NCBI GenBank assembly: GCA_003990955.1
Contig: BIFV01000012.1
Coordinates: forward strand, 62,001 to 126,000
Origin: Sporomusaceae bacterium FL31
GTDB lineage: Bacteria; Bacillota; Negativicutes; DSM-1736; Dendrosporobacteraceae
DNA length: 64,000 nt
Direction: 5' to 3'
The notes beneath the pieces are model-generated. The model had not been told where the DNA came from and did not search any database. It saw nothing but the letters and a program-made list of their open reading frames with translations. The translations under genes were made by a program, and so were the position numbers. This document shows positions 42,299-51,267 of this stretch, one piece after another; positions within the stretch are counted from its first letter, which is position 1; each line of letters begins with the position of its first letter.

Positions 42299-43636
42299 TT
42301 AAACAAAACTCTCCCTGACCCATCTATGAAGTTTGGGTAAATACGCCCAGAGAAAAAGAGAACGGCTCAGACTAAACCCAATAAAAGCAAGCCATATCCC
42401 ATGATTGTCAAGCACTGGCACGGCCAAGCATAGTAATAGAGAATAACATACAAGTGAATATAGCATAGAGTTGCGAATGGGTACCGATACGATCGCGCCG
42501 GTAAAAACTCCGTAGAGCTGCAGACCCCAGAAGGCGACCACTGGAAACATAGCCACCCAAGCGATATGAGCCAGTGCCACTCGCTGTACCTCAACATTGA
42601 TGGTAAAAAAGCCAATCAACCACTCCCGACCAAGCCAGGTAAACGCTGCCAGCACCAACGCCGTACAACCACCCCACAAAGCGGTCAACCCAATTGTGCT
42701 GATATATAGGCTTTTGTTCTTCTCGCCCAGCGCTTTACCAACCAAAACGGTTCCTGCGTTAGCAAAGCCACTAAGAAAATAGGCCAATACATAATGCAGT
42801 TGGAGTAGGACGGCATTGGCTGCCAGAATGATCTCGCCATAACGTAGACCATAGGCGGCAAAGCTGTTAAATACCGCTAATAGACAGGCTGTTCTGACCA
42901 AAAGATCCCCGTTGACCTTCATCATCGCCGCCAAGGCTTTTACATCAAAAAGGACAGCAAGAGAAATGTCTTCCAGATTAGCCATTCCTGTGCACGCAAT
43001 CAAAGTTAAACCAATTATCGCCGATCCCACCTCGGCAATCAGAGTGGCAAGCGCCACACCGTCAGTGGTCATACCGAATACGACGACAAAAATTACAGCT
43101 AGAATCATATTAAGTACATTTAAAGCAACCTGCAGCCATAGGGACAAGCGTATTTTTTCCATTCCCATTAGCCAGCCAGCAATTACATAATTGATAAGGG
43201 CAAAAGGCGCCCCCCAAATCCGTATGTCATAATAGTTGGCGGCAATTGCCGTCAAAGTTTCATTGGGCGACATCAAGCGAAAGGCTGCTGTTTTAACTGG
43301 TTGCTGCAACGCTACCAATATCAGTCCCAGTAATGTAGCCAGCATTAGCGGTCTGAGCAAAGTTATCGTATTGGCCTGCCGGTCACGAAGACCGTTTGCC
43401 TGAGCACTGAAGCCTGAAGTGCTGACTCGAAGAAAACCGAGCAGCCAGTACACAGTATTGAAAATCAATACCCCTAGCGATACACCGCCGATATAGGCTG
43501 CTTGTGGCAAGCGGCCCATTATCGCGGTATCCACCACACCCAAAAGAGGTGTGGTGAGAGTGGTGATGGTTAGTGGCACCGCCAAAGCAAGAAAGCGCTT
43601 ATGATTAGCCATCGTTAGCAGCGCTCCAGTTTTCAT
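42299..43636 (-). CDS. MATE-family exporter (DinF-like)
   Basis: 445 aa, twelve hydrophobic segments, MATE features ALAVPLTITTLTTPLLGVVDTAIMG at the N-terminus and a second half repeating it near 235. It lies 29 bp after the porin gene and probably belongs to the B12-controlled operon 3. Na+ or H+ driven export of an unknown compound; export of a metal chelator is a speculative option. Confidence 0.83.
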   Translation of the reverse strand: MKTGALLTMANHKRFLALAVPLTITTLTTPLLGVVDTAIMGRLPQAAYIGGVSLGVLIFNTVYWLLGFLRVSTSGFSAQANGLRDRQANTITLLRPLMLATLLGLILVALQQPVKTAAFRLMSPNETLTAIAANYYDIRIWGAPFALINYVIAGWLMGMEKIRLSLWLQVALNVLNMILAVIFVVVFGMTTDGVALATLIAEVGSAIIGLTLIACTGMANLEDISLAVLFDVKALAAMMKVNGDLLVRTACLLAVFNSFAAYGLRYGEIILAANAVLLQLHYVLAYFLSGFANAGTVLVGKALGEKNKSLYISTIGLTALWGGCTALVLAAFTWLGREWLIGFFTINVEVQRVALAHIAWVAMFPVVAFWGLQLYGVFTGAIVSVPIRNSMLYSLVCYSLLLCLAVPVLDNHGIWLAFIGFSLSRSLFLWAYLPKLHRWVRESFV

Positions 43637-43665
43637 TGGTACCGCCCTCCCGTCAATCGTTCAAA

Positions 43666-45006
43666 TTAGAATTTGAAATTGCCAATCAGATGATAAGACG
43701 GCTTGTAGCTGCTGAAGCCGGATTTTCCTTGATCATACGGTTTCAGGTTATAGTAGCGGGCTTCGAGGTTGGCATTTTTGGCAACCACATACTGCGCGCC
43801 AAATCCATAGCCTTTGGCACCGTCCTTGCCCCAGCCATTACCGCTGCTTATCACAAGATTGCTCGGATTACTTGTGGAGTCAACCGCATAGTTGCCCATT
43901 TCCAAATAATCAAAACTAACGCCGAAGGTGCCCGGTTTACTGTTGTCGATGCCCTTCCAGAGTAGGCGTGTCCAATACCCATGGTCCTGAGCACCTACAG
44001 GCAGCTTGGAGTCGCTATTTTTCACATATTCGCCAGTCATCGTAAACTCACCGCTTCTGGTCGTAAAACCGAGTGATGTCTGCTCCAGGTTGTAAGCAAG
44101 ACCATCAATATCAACACTGTTTGTCATAGTGTCAATCCGAGTCAGCGTCACATTAGCCGATGGTCCGGTCTGCACTTTGACAGTACCGAAGAAAGCATTG
44201 GTAGTTTTACCGCTACCCGTGTAAGCAGCCAGATCACCGAAGCCGGCTAAATACTGAATATTATCATATTTATACGTAGCCATAGCTCCATCTAAAGAAA
44301 CGGAATCCCACAACAGCCCCTGGCCTAACCCAGGCAGCATGCGGCCTGCGGAATAAACGGTGGATTTATTTCGCCATTGAATTTCCATCCGGTCAAAGCT
44401 AACTGTATTATTCGTAGAGGTTTCAGTGCTGCCATTTACCGCACGCACATTTGAACGATTCGTTGCGGCGATACGTGCCAGCAGACTCATATCCTCGTTT
44501 AAATCGGAGACGAGATTCATACGCAGCCGATGCTCTATACGATTATTATTTTTTGTATCGGTATTTTTAGCAGCCTGATTCCAGTTGGTCTGATAGCGAA
44601 TACGCGAATCCCCGCTGAATTTGACGGCAGGTTTACTTTTTTCTAGCGCGGTCAGACGGTTTTCTGTTGTGGTATCCGTACCGCCCATACTCATATTTAA
44701 CTCCGGCGAAAATTCCGCCTGTAGTTTTTGAATGACAGCCTGCTCCTGACTGCCGGCCTTGTCGGCCTTGGCGATGGCTTTAGCAACAATCGCCGCCATT
44801 TCTACCCGGGTTAGAATTACGTCCCCGCGGTATGCGCTGCCACCGAAGCCTTCGACCAGACCAGCTTGAGCCAACTGACCAACGGCACTGTAAGACCAGT
44901 GATTTGAAGGAATAACGGCAAACAGGTTGGCGGGAGCAGCCAGTACCGTACCGGCTACACTCAGGCTAAACGCAGTTCCCAAAACAATTGCAAACTTTTT
45001 TTTCAT
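43666..45006 (-). CDS. SLH-domain outer-membrane porin, operon 3
   Basis: 446 aa. Signal peptide (1-23), SLH domain (about 28-85, AVIPSNHWSYSAVGQLAQAGLVEGFGG), linker with ENRLTALEKSKP, then a beta-barrel ending HLIGNFKF with a terminal phenylalanine. Similar layout to 18005-19327 but different in sequence. Predicted entry pore cotranscribed with the importer. Confidence 0.87.
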   Translation of the reverse strand: MKKKFAIVLGTAFSLSVAGTVLAAPANLFAVIPSNHWSYSAVGQLAQAGLVEGFGGSAYRGDVILTRVEMAAIVAKAIAKADKAGSQEQAVIQKLQAEFSPELNMSMGGTDTTTENRLTALEKSKPAVKFSGDSRIRYQTNWNQAAKNTDTKNNNRIEHRLRMNLVSDLNEDMSLLARIAATNRSNVRAVNGSTETSTNNTVSFDRMEIQWRNKSTVYSAGRMLPGLGQGLLWDSVSLDGAMATYKYDNIQYLAGFGDLAAYTGSGKTTNAFFGTVKVQTGPSANVTLTRIDTMTNSVDIDGLAYNLEQTSLGFTTRSGEFTMTGEYVKNSDSKLPVGAQDHGYWTRLLWKGIDNSKPGTFGVSFDYLEMGNYAVDSTSNPSNLVISSGNGWGKDGAKGYGFGAQYVVAKNANLEARYYNLKPYDQGKSGFSSYKPSYHLIGNFKF

Positions 45007-45056
45007 TTTATTCTCTCCTCTTCAACATTTCCTATTTCGACTATAATCCTCTTTAT

Positions 45057-45572
45057 TCAAACAGTTAAATTCTTCTCCATATGTACAAGCTCATACGATC
45101 CGCCTTCATCCAGGGTAACCTGGAAGCCCTGTTTCTGCCAGAAATGAAAACCACCCGGCAAAAAGTGGTGGGTATGAAGATAAATCATTTTGTATCCCTG
45201 ATCCCGGCAAAAGGCTTCCGCGATTTCCAACAGCTTCGCGCCAAGCCCCTGACGCCGGAGCGTCTTATCAATATAGCAGCGTCCGATTTCGGCCGTTGTC
45301 TCTTCGGGATAGCGCCCCTTCAGTGCAGCAATCCGGTCATTATACTCGCAGATCGCAATCGTTCCAATAACGGCGCCCTCCGGCGAAATCGCAGCCCACA
45401 TCTGATTGCGCACCGGCTCAATGTACAGCTTGGCCAGCCCCCAGACATCATCAGTAACCGCGCGTTGTCCGTCATGAGCAAAGAGGTCTGTAAGCTGCCG
45501 AAACAAGAAATTCTGCACACTGGCAATATCTCGATTGTCAATCTTCCGAATCTCTACCTTCTCGGCGTCCAT
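45057..45572 (-). CDS. GNAT-family N-acetyltransferase
   Basis: 171 aa from ATG 45572 (AGAAGGG upstream); a TTG at 45602 overlapping the ATPase stop is an alternative. Acetyl-CoA loop YIDKTLRRQGLGAKLLEIAEAF (about 105-125), final strand HTHHFLPGGFHFWQKQGF. Position inside operon 3, between ATPase and porin, implies B12-linked expression. Substrate unknown. Confidence 0.82.
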   Translation of the reverse strand: MDAEKVEIRKIDNRDIASVQNFLFRQLTDLFAHDGQRAVTDDVWGLAKLYIEPVRNQMWAAISPEGAVIGTIAICEYNDRIAALKGRYPEETTAEIGRCYIDKTLRRQGLGAKLLEIAEAFCRDQGYKMIYLHTHHFLPGGFHFWQKQGFQVTLDEGGSYELVHMEKNLTV

Positions 45573-45598
45573 TCTATCTATCCCTTCTAATTGAGCTT

Positions 45599-46558
45599 TC
45601 AAGTCTTTAACAAATGGCAGGCCGCGCGATGTCCTGATGACAGTTCCTCAAGCACCGGTTTGTCTTTCCGGCATACTTCCATACATTTCGGGCACCTGCT
45701 TTGAAATGGGCACCCCGGCGGCAAGGCAAGCGGGCTTGGTATCTCGCCCTCTAATGGGCGTACTATGGTACGTCCTTTTGCTACCACCGGAAAAACCGCT
45801 TGTAGTAGTGCCTTGGTATAAGGATGCTTCGCCTCCTGCAGCGCATCGCCAGACAATACTTCTACGATATTGCCAAGATACATCACGGCAACGCGATGGC
45901 AAATCTTCGAGACCAGGGCCAGATCATGACAGATAAAAATCATTGCGAGTTTTTTTTCTTGTTGTATCTGGACTAATAGCTCTACGATTTTTTTCTGTAC
46001 CGATACATCCAATGCACTGGTTGCCTCATCGCAGACGAGGACTTCCGGTTCCAGCGCCAGCGCCCGGGCAATCCCGATACGTTGCCGCTGTCCACCACTC
46101 ATATTGCCGGGGTAGCGGTCAGCAAATTCTTCCGGCAATTCCACCATGCGTAAAAGCTCTGCCGCCTTTTTACCTGCATCCCGATCTTTAACCAGTTTAA
46201 AATTGTAAAGCGGCTCGCAGAGAATATCCCTGATCTTCATCTTCGGATTGAAGGCCTGCGTCGGATCCTGAAACACCATCTGGATATACCGCCGGCTTTG
46301 ACGCAGCCGCTCTCCCGTAAGCCGAGTCAAATCCTCGCCCCGGTAACAAATGGAGCCGCTTGTCGGCGTATGCAGATGCATGATCAACTTAACCAACGTA
46401 CTCTTACCGCAGCCGCTTTCTCCTACAACTCCGAGCGTTTCGCCTTTTTGCAGCGACAGCGACACATTATCGCAGGCTGTTAGGAGACGCCCGTCAGCTA
46501 CCGGAAAACGCTTTACAACATGTTCAATTGTCAGAATGGGCTCCTTGTCAACTGACAT
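45599..46558 (-). CDS. Dpp/Opp-type ABC importer ATPase (second subunit), operon 3
   Basis: 319 aa from ATG 46558 (GGAGGAGC upstream, overlapping the preceding gene by 11 bp). Walker A GESGCGKST, signature MSGGQRQRIGIARAL, Walker B VLVCDEATSALD, H-loop FICHDLA, and C-terminal cysteine cluster CPFQSRCPKCMEVC. Close to DppF/OppF, unlike the shorter second ATPases of operons 1, 2 and 4. Confidence 0.88.
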   Translation of the reverse strand: MSVDKEPILTIEHVVKRFPVADGRLLTACDNVSLSLQKGETLGVVGESGCGKSTLVKLIMHLHTPTSGSICYRGEDLTRLTGERLRQSRRYIQMVFQDPTQAFNPKMKIRDILCEPLYNFKLVKDRDAGKKAAELLRMVELPEEFADRYPGNMSGGQRQRIGIARALALEPEVLVCDEATSALDVSVQKKIVELLVQIQQEKKLAMIFICHDLALVSKICHRVAVMYLGNIVEVLSGDALQEAKHPYTKALLQAVFPVVAKGRTIVRPLEGEIPSPLALPPGCPFQSRCPKCMEVCRKDKPVLEELSSGHRAACHLLKT

Positions 46559-47336
46559 AATTTGCTCCTCCAACCTGCGGCACGGCGGCCAAAAGCTCCT
46601 TGGTATATGGCGACTGCGGTTCGGCGATAATATCATCCGTTCTGCCGGACTCTACGATTTCGCCATCCTGCATGACAATAAGCTTATCCGACATATACGC
46701 GGCCACACCGATATTGTGTGTAACAATAATGATTGCCGTTTTATCTTTTTGGCAAATATCCATCATTTCTTTTACCACCTGCGCCTGTGTTGTCACATCC
46801 AGCGCCGATGTCGGCTCATCAGCCAGCAAAAGACGCGGCTTAAAAAACATCGCCATTGCTACGCCGACACGCTGACGCATACCACCGCTCAGTTCAAACG
46901 GATAGCTTTTCATGATAGTCTCTGGATTAGGCAAGTGCATCTTTTGGAGCATATCCTCTGCCGCTCTAGCTGCTTCAGCTTTTGTAATCGGCGAGTGTTC
47001 ACAAATATACTCAATAAACTGACGGCCAATACGACGAATAGGATCAAGCATGCTGCCGCTGTCCTGGAAAACCATGGCAGCCTTTGTACCGCAGAGACTG
47101 TGCCACTCAGCAGGAGTATTCTCCAATAGGTCTTTGCCTTCAAAGATAATTTTTCCGCCGCTGACACGGCCTTCATGCGGCAGGCAGCCAAGAATCGCAC
47201 GGATAACCGTCGTTTTGCCACTACCGCTTTCACCTACAATTGCAAGGACCTCGCCCTCATCGAGCGATATATTCACATTCCGGACCATTTCACGCTCCGC
47301 ATAGGATACTGAAAGTTCCGATACCTCTAGTAACAT
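46548..47336 (-). CDS. Dpp/Nik-type ABC importer ATPase (first subunit), operon 3
   Basis: 262 aa. Walker A GESGSGKTT, signature LSGGMRQRVGVAMAM, Walker B LLLADEPTSALD, H-loop IVTHNIG. Lacks a long C-terminal cysteine region. Lies 22 bp after the binding protein. Confidence 0.88.
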   Translation of the reverse strand: MLLEVSELSVSYAEREMVRNVNISLDEGEVLAIVGESGSGKTTVIRAILGCLPHEGRVSGGKIIFEGKDLLENTPAEWHSLCGTKAAMVFQDSGSMLDPIRRIGRQFIEYICEHSPITKAEAARAAEDMLQKMHLPNPETIMKSYPFELSGGMRQRVGVAMAMFFKPRLLLADEPTSALDVTTQAQVVKEMMDICQKDKTAIIIVTHNIGVAAYMSDKLIVMQDGEIVESGRTDDIIAEPQSPYTKELLAAVPQVGGANYVS

Positions 47337-47358
47337 TTCAGCTCTCCTTCATGTGCTG

Positions 47359-48921
47359 TTATTTTTTAGCTGGCTTAATCTTATTGGTCAGCCAGTAGTA
47401 GTCGGAAGGATACATCCGCGCTCCTTCGATCTTAGTTGAGCTGATAATGTTGGTTTCCGGATAGCCCAGGAATAGAGCTGCTCCGTCATTCATGATAATC
47501 TGCTGACTATCAATGATGAGCTTCCGGCGCTTCTGCCGATCAAATTCGCTAGAAAGCTCCGCAAGCTTCGCATCCAGAGCCGGATTGCTGTAGCCGGAAC
47601 CATTCTGCGGATTGTCACCGTTGTTTGTCCGCCAGTACCAGTTCAGGAAGATTTCCGGATCACCGGTATTGGCAGTTGTGATATTGGAAATCAGGAGGCC
47701 GTATTCACCATTGATGCCCATTTTATCAATCAGATTGTAGTCCACTGTCTTGATTTTAACGTCAAAGCCAACCTTTTTCGCATCAGCCTGTACAGCCTCT
47801 GCATAAATCGGTAATTCGGCGCGGCTGTTGTACACAACAAAGTCTACCGTCAGCTTGTTGCCGTTCTTTTCTAAAATTCCGTCACCATCGCTATCTGTCC
47901 AGCCGGCTTCTGCCAAAAGCTGCTTGGAACGATCAATATTATAGCCGTTAGGATCCTTAAGCTGGTCAAAACCGTAATCCATTGACGGTGGAACCGGAGC
48001 TTTACCTTCAATAAAGGTACCCTTTAGAACAACTTCATTATAGGCCTTTCTATTGCAGGCACTGATAAAAGCGGCGCGAACCTTTGAATCACCCAGAACG
48101 CCTTTTTGATTAATTCGGGCCAATACGGTACGCAGCGAAGCAATTCTATCGACATTAAACTTAGTTTTATCGTTAAATAAACCAATATCGCCTGCCGCAA
48201 TATTGACTGCCATATCTACTTCACCGGACTGCAGTGCCATCGCTCGTGTATTCGGATCATCAATGGACGGAATTTCTACCGTCTCGTAAGGCACTGGACC
48301 GTCCCAATAATTAGGGTTTTTGACCAGTACTGCCTTTTCCTTGACAAAGGACTTGCACATGTACGGGCCGGTGCCAATCGGGCCTTCCTTTGCAAAATCC
48401 CGTGCCGGTTCAGCCGAAACGTCCACAATTAAGAACAGAGGGTCAGCCAGAAAGCCCGGCATGCTAGGCTCCGGCTTTTCCGTAAGGATAGTCAGTGTCT
48501 GACCGTCTGCCTTCATTTCCTTATACTTGAAGAAAGTAGCCGCCCGCTTGTTCTTGGCAAACGCTCTCTCTAACGAATCTTTAACAGCAGCCGCATCCAG
48601 CGGCTTGCCGTTGGAGAATTTAATGCCGTCTTTAATTTTAAAAGTCCAAGTCAGATGGTCGGTGCTAATTTGCCAACTTTCTGCCAACCAAGGTTGCACA
48701 TTCATTTTTTCATCAAATTTCGTAAGACTCTCCCCAATACCATAGCGCATGACAACCCAGCCAAAATAATTTTCCGTCGGCTCAAGCGAGGCCGCAAAGT
48801 TGGTTACACCAATTTTTAGGGTCTTCGTGTCAGATTCTTTCTCACCGCCGCAGCCGGTCAGCAACACAGCCGACAAGCAAAGGATCATAAGCACCCAAGT
48901 TAATCTTCCTAATCGTTTCAA
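47359..48921 (-). CDS. family-5 solute-binding lipoprotein, operon 3
   Basis: 520 aa. Lipobox LLTGC (Cys near 24). SBP_bac_5 pattern: LAESWQISTDHLTWTFKIKDGIKFSNGKPLDAAAVKDSL (about 79-117), IGTGPYMCKSF (about 186). NikA/DppA-like; the metal- or peptide-binding pocket cannot be read with certainty. In this operon it follows both permeases instead of preceding them. Confidence 0.86.
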   Translation of the reverse strand: MKRLGRLTWVLMILCLSAVLLTGCGGEKESDTKTLKIGVTNFAASLEPTENYFGWVVMRYGIGESLTKFDEKMNVQPWLAESWQISTDHLTWTFKIKDGIKFSNGKPLDAAAVKDSLERAFAKNKRAATFFKYKEMKADGQTLTILTEKPEPSMPGFLADPLFLIVDVSAEPARDFAKEGPIGTGPYMCKSFVKEKAVLVKNPNYWDGPVPYETVEIPSIDDPNTRAMALQSGEVDMAVNIAAGDIGLFNDKTKFNVDRIASLRTVLARINQKGVLGDSKVRAAFISACNRKAYNEVVLKGTFIEGKAPVPPSMDYGFDQLKDPNGYNIDRSKQLLAEAGWTDSDGDGILEKNGNKLTVDFVVYNSRAELPIYAEAVQADAKKVGFDVKIKTVDYNLIDKMGINGEYGLLISNITTANTGDPEIFLNWYWRTNNGDNPQNGSGYSNPALDAKLAELSSEFDRQKRRKLIIDSQQIIMNDGAALFLGYPETNIISSTKIEGARMYPSDYYWLTNKIKPAKK

Positions 48922-48946
48922 AAAACCTCATCCTCTCTCTATGTAT

Positions 48947-49768
48947 TTAATTTGCCCGCTTCGGATCCATGATGTCCCGCAGGCTGTCGCCCCACAGATT
49001 GAAACTCGAGACTACAATTAAGATTGCAAGCCCCGGATAAAGCATCAGCCAGGGAGCGGTCTGGATATGCTGCCTTCCCTCATTAAGCATCAGTCCCCAT
49101 TCGGGTGTAGGCGGCTGTGCGCCAAAGCCTAAAAAGGATAACCCGGCAAATTCCATGATCATGGTGCCGATATCCATAGCTGCTGTTACAACAATGGTCG
49201 GCAGGATGTTGGGCAGAATATGGCGCCATAAAAGTTGCAGCGGCTTGGTTCCGCTGATCACGGCTGCCGCAATAAAATCACGTTCACGCAATTTAAGTGT
49301 GAGACTGCGCCCCAAACGCGCATATTTGGTCCAACTCACCGCCGCCAGCGCCAAAATGGCATTGATAACATTACCTCCCAGCATACCGGCAATGGCAATC
49401 GCCAGCACGATCCCTGGAAAAGCCAGCATCATATCGACAATGCGCATAAGCACGGTATCCACCTTGCCGCCCATGTAGCCCGCCATTACACCGATAAAAG
49501 TTCCTACCACCGCAATAAGGGCAACCAGCGACAACGTCATAATCAGCGAGGTACGCGCCCCATAAATAATGCGCGACCAGCAATCCCGCCCCAGCTTGTC
49601 CGTCCCGAACCAATGCTTATCAGACGGCGCCTGCAGGGCCTGCTCCATCACCGCATTATACGGATCGTAAGGAGCCAGCCATGGAGCAAACAGAGCGAAG
49701 CCAATAATTAAAAGGACAAAGAAACTATATAGCCAGAATAGAAATTTGTCCTTCCCTAAATTCACCAC
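48947..49768 (-). CDS. Dpp/Nik-type ABC importer permease C, operon 3
   Basis: 273 aa, six membrane helices. Domain opening FGTDKLGRDCWSRIIYGARTSL and EAA loop RERDFIAAAVISGTKPLQLLWRHILPN (about 175-200). Overlaps permease B by 7 bp. Confidence 0.88.
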   Translation of the reverse strand: MVNLGKDKFLFWLYSFFVLLIIGFALFAPWLAPYDPYNAVMEQALQAPSDKHWFGTDKLGRDCWSRIIYGARTSLIMTLSLVALIAVVGTFIGVMAGYMGGKVDTVLMRIVDMMLAFPGIVLAIAIAGMLGGNVINAILALAAVSWTKYARLGRSLTLKLRERDFIAAAVISGTKPLQLLWRHILPNILPTIVVTAAMDIGTMIMEFAGLSFLGFGAQPPTPEWGLMLNEGRQHIQTAPWLMLYPGLAILIVVSSFNLWGDSLRDIMDPKRAN

Positions 49769-50709
49769 TCAGCTCCCCTCCTCTTCAACCGCGGATCCAG
49801 ATAGGTATAGGAGATGTCAACCAGTAGATTAATTCCCATATACAAAACAGCAATCCAAAGAACAAAGCCCTGTACCAAGGGATAATCGCGCATCTCAATA
49901 GCATGCACAGCCATTTTGCCAATACCTGGCCAAGAAAAGACCATCTCAATGACTGCCACTCCGCCTAAAAGCCAGCCAATCTGAAGACCCAGAAGCGTAA
50001 TCAGCGGCAGGCACGCGTTCGGCAACACATGCCGCCAGAGAATCTTCCACATCGGAATCCCCCTCACCCGCGCACCGGTGATATAATCCTGCCCCAATTC
50101 CTCCAAAACCGCCGTACGCACCTGGCGTGCATATTTGGCCGCCATCGCGATGGCTAGTGTCAGAGTGGGCAGCACCACCCGGTCAAAGGAAATCTCGCCG
50201 CCGGAGATGGGGAACAACCGCATCTTCAAGCCTAAAATATACAATAAGATCAGCCCTACCCAAAAGCTCGGCATGGATACCGCTAAAAAGGAAAACCCAC
50301 GAATAAGATAATCAAGCGGACGATTCCGGTAGACCGCTGACAGGATTCCGCAGGGAACCGAAATGAGCAGCATTGTCACCGTCGCTGCTGTGGCTAGCAC
50401 GATCGTTCCCGGCAGTCCCTGCCAAAGACGCTGAGCCACCGGCATTTTCGCCGAATAGGACATGCCCATGTCACCCTGCAAGACACCACCCAGCCAGCGA
50501 GCATACTGGATATAAAAGGGCTTATCCAGTCCTAGTTGGGCCCGCGTCTCGGCAATCGTTTCCTCTGAAACAATGGTGTCACCTACCTCCAGCAGCATCT
50601 CCACCGGGTCGCCTGGAGACAGGAACATCAGCGAAAAGGTCAGCAAACTCACGCCGAAAAGAGAAATAACCATCTGCAGCAAACGCTGCAAAAGCTCTTT
50701 TCCTTTCAA
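49762..50709 (-). CDS. Dpp/Nik-type ABC importer permease B, operon 3
   Basis: 315 aa from TTG 50709, chosen because AAAGGAGAGG lies just upstream. The frame has an upstream ATG (50748), but that codon is inside the riboswitch terminator hairpin. Six helices; LSPGDPVEMLLEVGD after the first helix; EAA loop LGQDYITGARVRGIPMWKILWRHVLPN. First structural gene after the riboswitch. Confidence 0.88.
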   Translation of the reverse strand: MKGKELLQRLLQMVISLFGVSLLTFSLMFLSPGDPVEMLLEVGDTIVSEETIAETRAQLGLDKPFYIQYARWLGGVLQGDMGMSYSAKMPVAQRLWQGLPGTIVLATAATVTMLLISVPCGILSAVYRNRPLDYLIRGFSFLAVSMPSFWVGLILLYILGLKMRLFPISGGEISFDRVVLPTLTLAIAMAAKYARQVRTAVLEELGQDYITGARVRGIPMWKILWRHVLPNACLPLITLLGLQIGWLLGGVAVIEMVFSWPGIGKMAVHAIEMRDYPLVQGFVLWIAVLYMGINLLVDISYTYLDPRLKRRGAEW

Positions 50710-50734
50710 AGTAACCTCTCCTTTCCTTGAAAAT

Positions 50735-50789
50735 AAAAAAATCCGCATAGAATCTTTTCTTAAGTAGAAAAAAGGATTCTATGCGGATT
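50735..50789 (-). terminator. terminator of B12 riboswitch 3
   Basis: AATCCGCATAGAATC (minus, plus 50775-50789) pairs perfectly with GATTCTATGCGGATT (plus 50740-50754), then TTTTTTATTTT. The hairpin covers an apparent upstream start codon of permease B and overlaps the stop codon of the leader peptide. Confidence 0.88.
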
Positions 50790-50868
50790 AAGCCAACTGC
50801 GTAAGAAAGCGCACTATGTCCATGACAAAGTCAAACAACAGCGCTGTTACTTGCACCCACACATCCAT
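50788..50868 (-). CDS. 26-residue hydrophobic leader peptide between riboswitch and terminator
   Basis: ATG 50868 with AAGGAG 4-5 nt upstream; 26 codons, hydrophobic and amphipathic (MDVWVQVTALLFDF, VMDIVRFLTQLA), TAA at 50788-50790. The stop lies on the 5' arm of the terminator, so a ribosome finishing this peptide would cover the arm and could prevent termination. No similar case is known to me at a B12 riboswitch; the reading frame may also be a chance event. Confidence 0.5.
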   Translation of the reverse strand: MDVWVQVTALLFDFVMDIVRFLTQLA

Positions 50869-50901
50869 CTCCTTATCTCTCGTAAGTCAACAATGAATCT
50901 T

Positions 50902-51075
50902 GTTATAAGCAGGCTTTCTGGCTTATAGATCATCGCCTTCGCTTCTTGCCTTCCCAAAGTTTCCTTCAGTGACTCTTTTTGAAGCAGGCTCCCTATTTAC
51001 AGCTGCGGGACAGCACGGGACTCTCACCCGTTTTCCTCTCATCGTTCAGCAGCAACGGCTGCTGACACTTATAAC
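50902..51075 (-). ncRNA. cobalamin riboswitch 3
   Basis: Minus strand: P1 strands GTTATAAG (plus 51068-51075) and CTTATAAC (plus 50902-50909), GAGAGGAAAACGGGTGAGAGTCCCG, CTGTCCCGCAGCTGTAA, GGGAGCC, AGTCACTG, TTGGGAAGGC, and B12 box AAGCCAGAAAGCCTGCTT (plus 50908-50925). All class elements are in order. Upstream of importer operon 3. Bases 51076-51267 hold only probable promoter sequence. Confidence 0.93.
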
Positions 51076-51267
51076 GTACAATATGAAATTGTCTTCCAAA
51101 GCCATCAATCGACAAATAACCGGTCATTTACCCATATTAGGTTACCATTCGACATGACTTATTGTCAATCAAATACTGATATACTTAAATTTCCCATTAT
51201 GATGTCTTTTTGATGATATTCTCGCCAATAAATAACCCTCTTTTTAGCTTATGTTAATATAAATCCC

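Noticed and set aside
46350..47129. 259-codon plus-strand frame opposite the operon-3 ATPases
   Set aside because: Antisense shadow of two clear ABC ATPases; translation has no recognisable fold.
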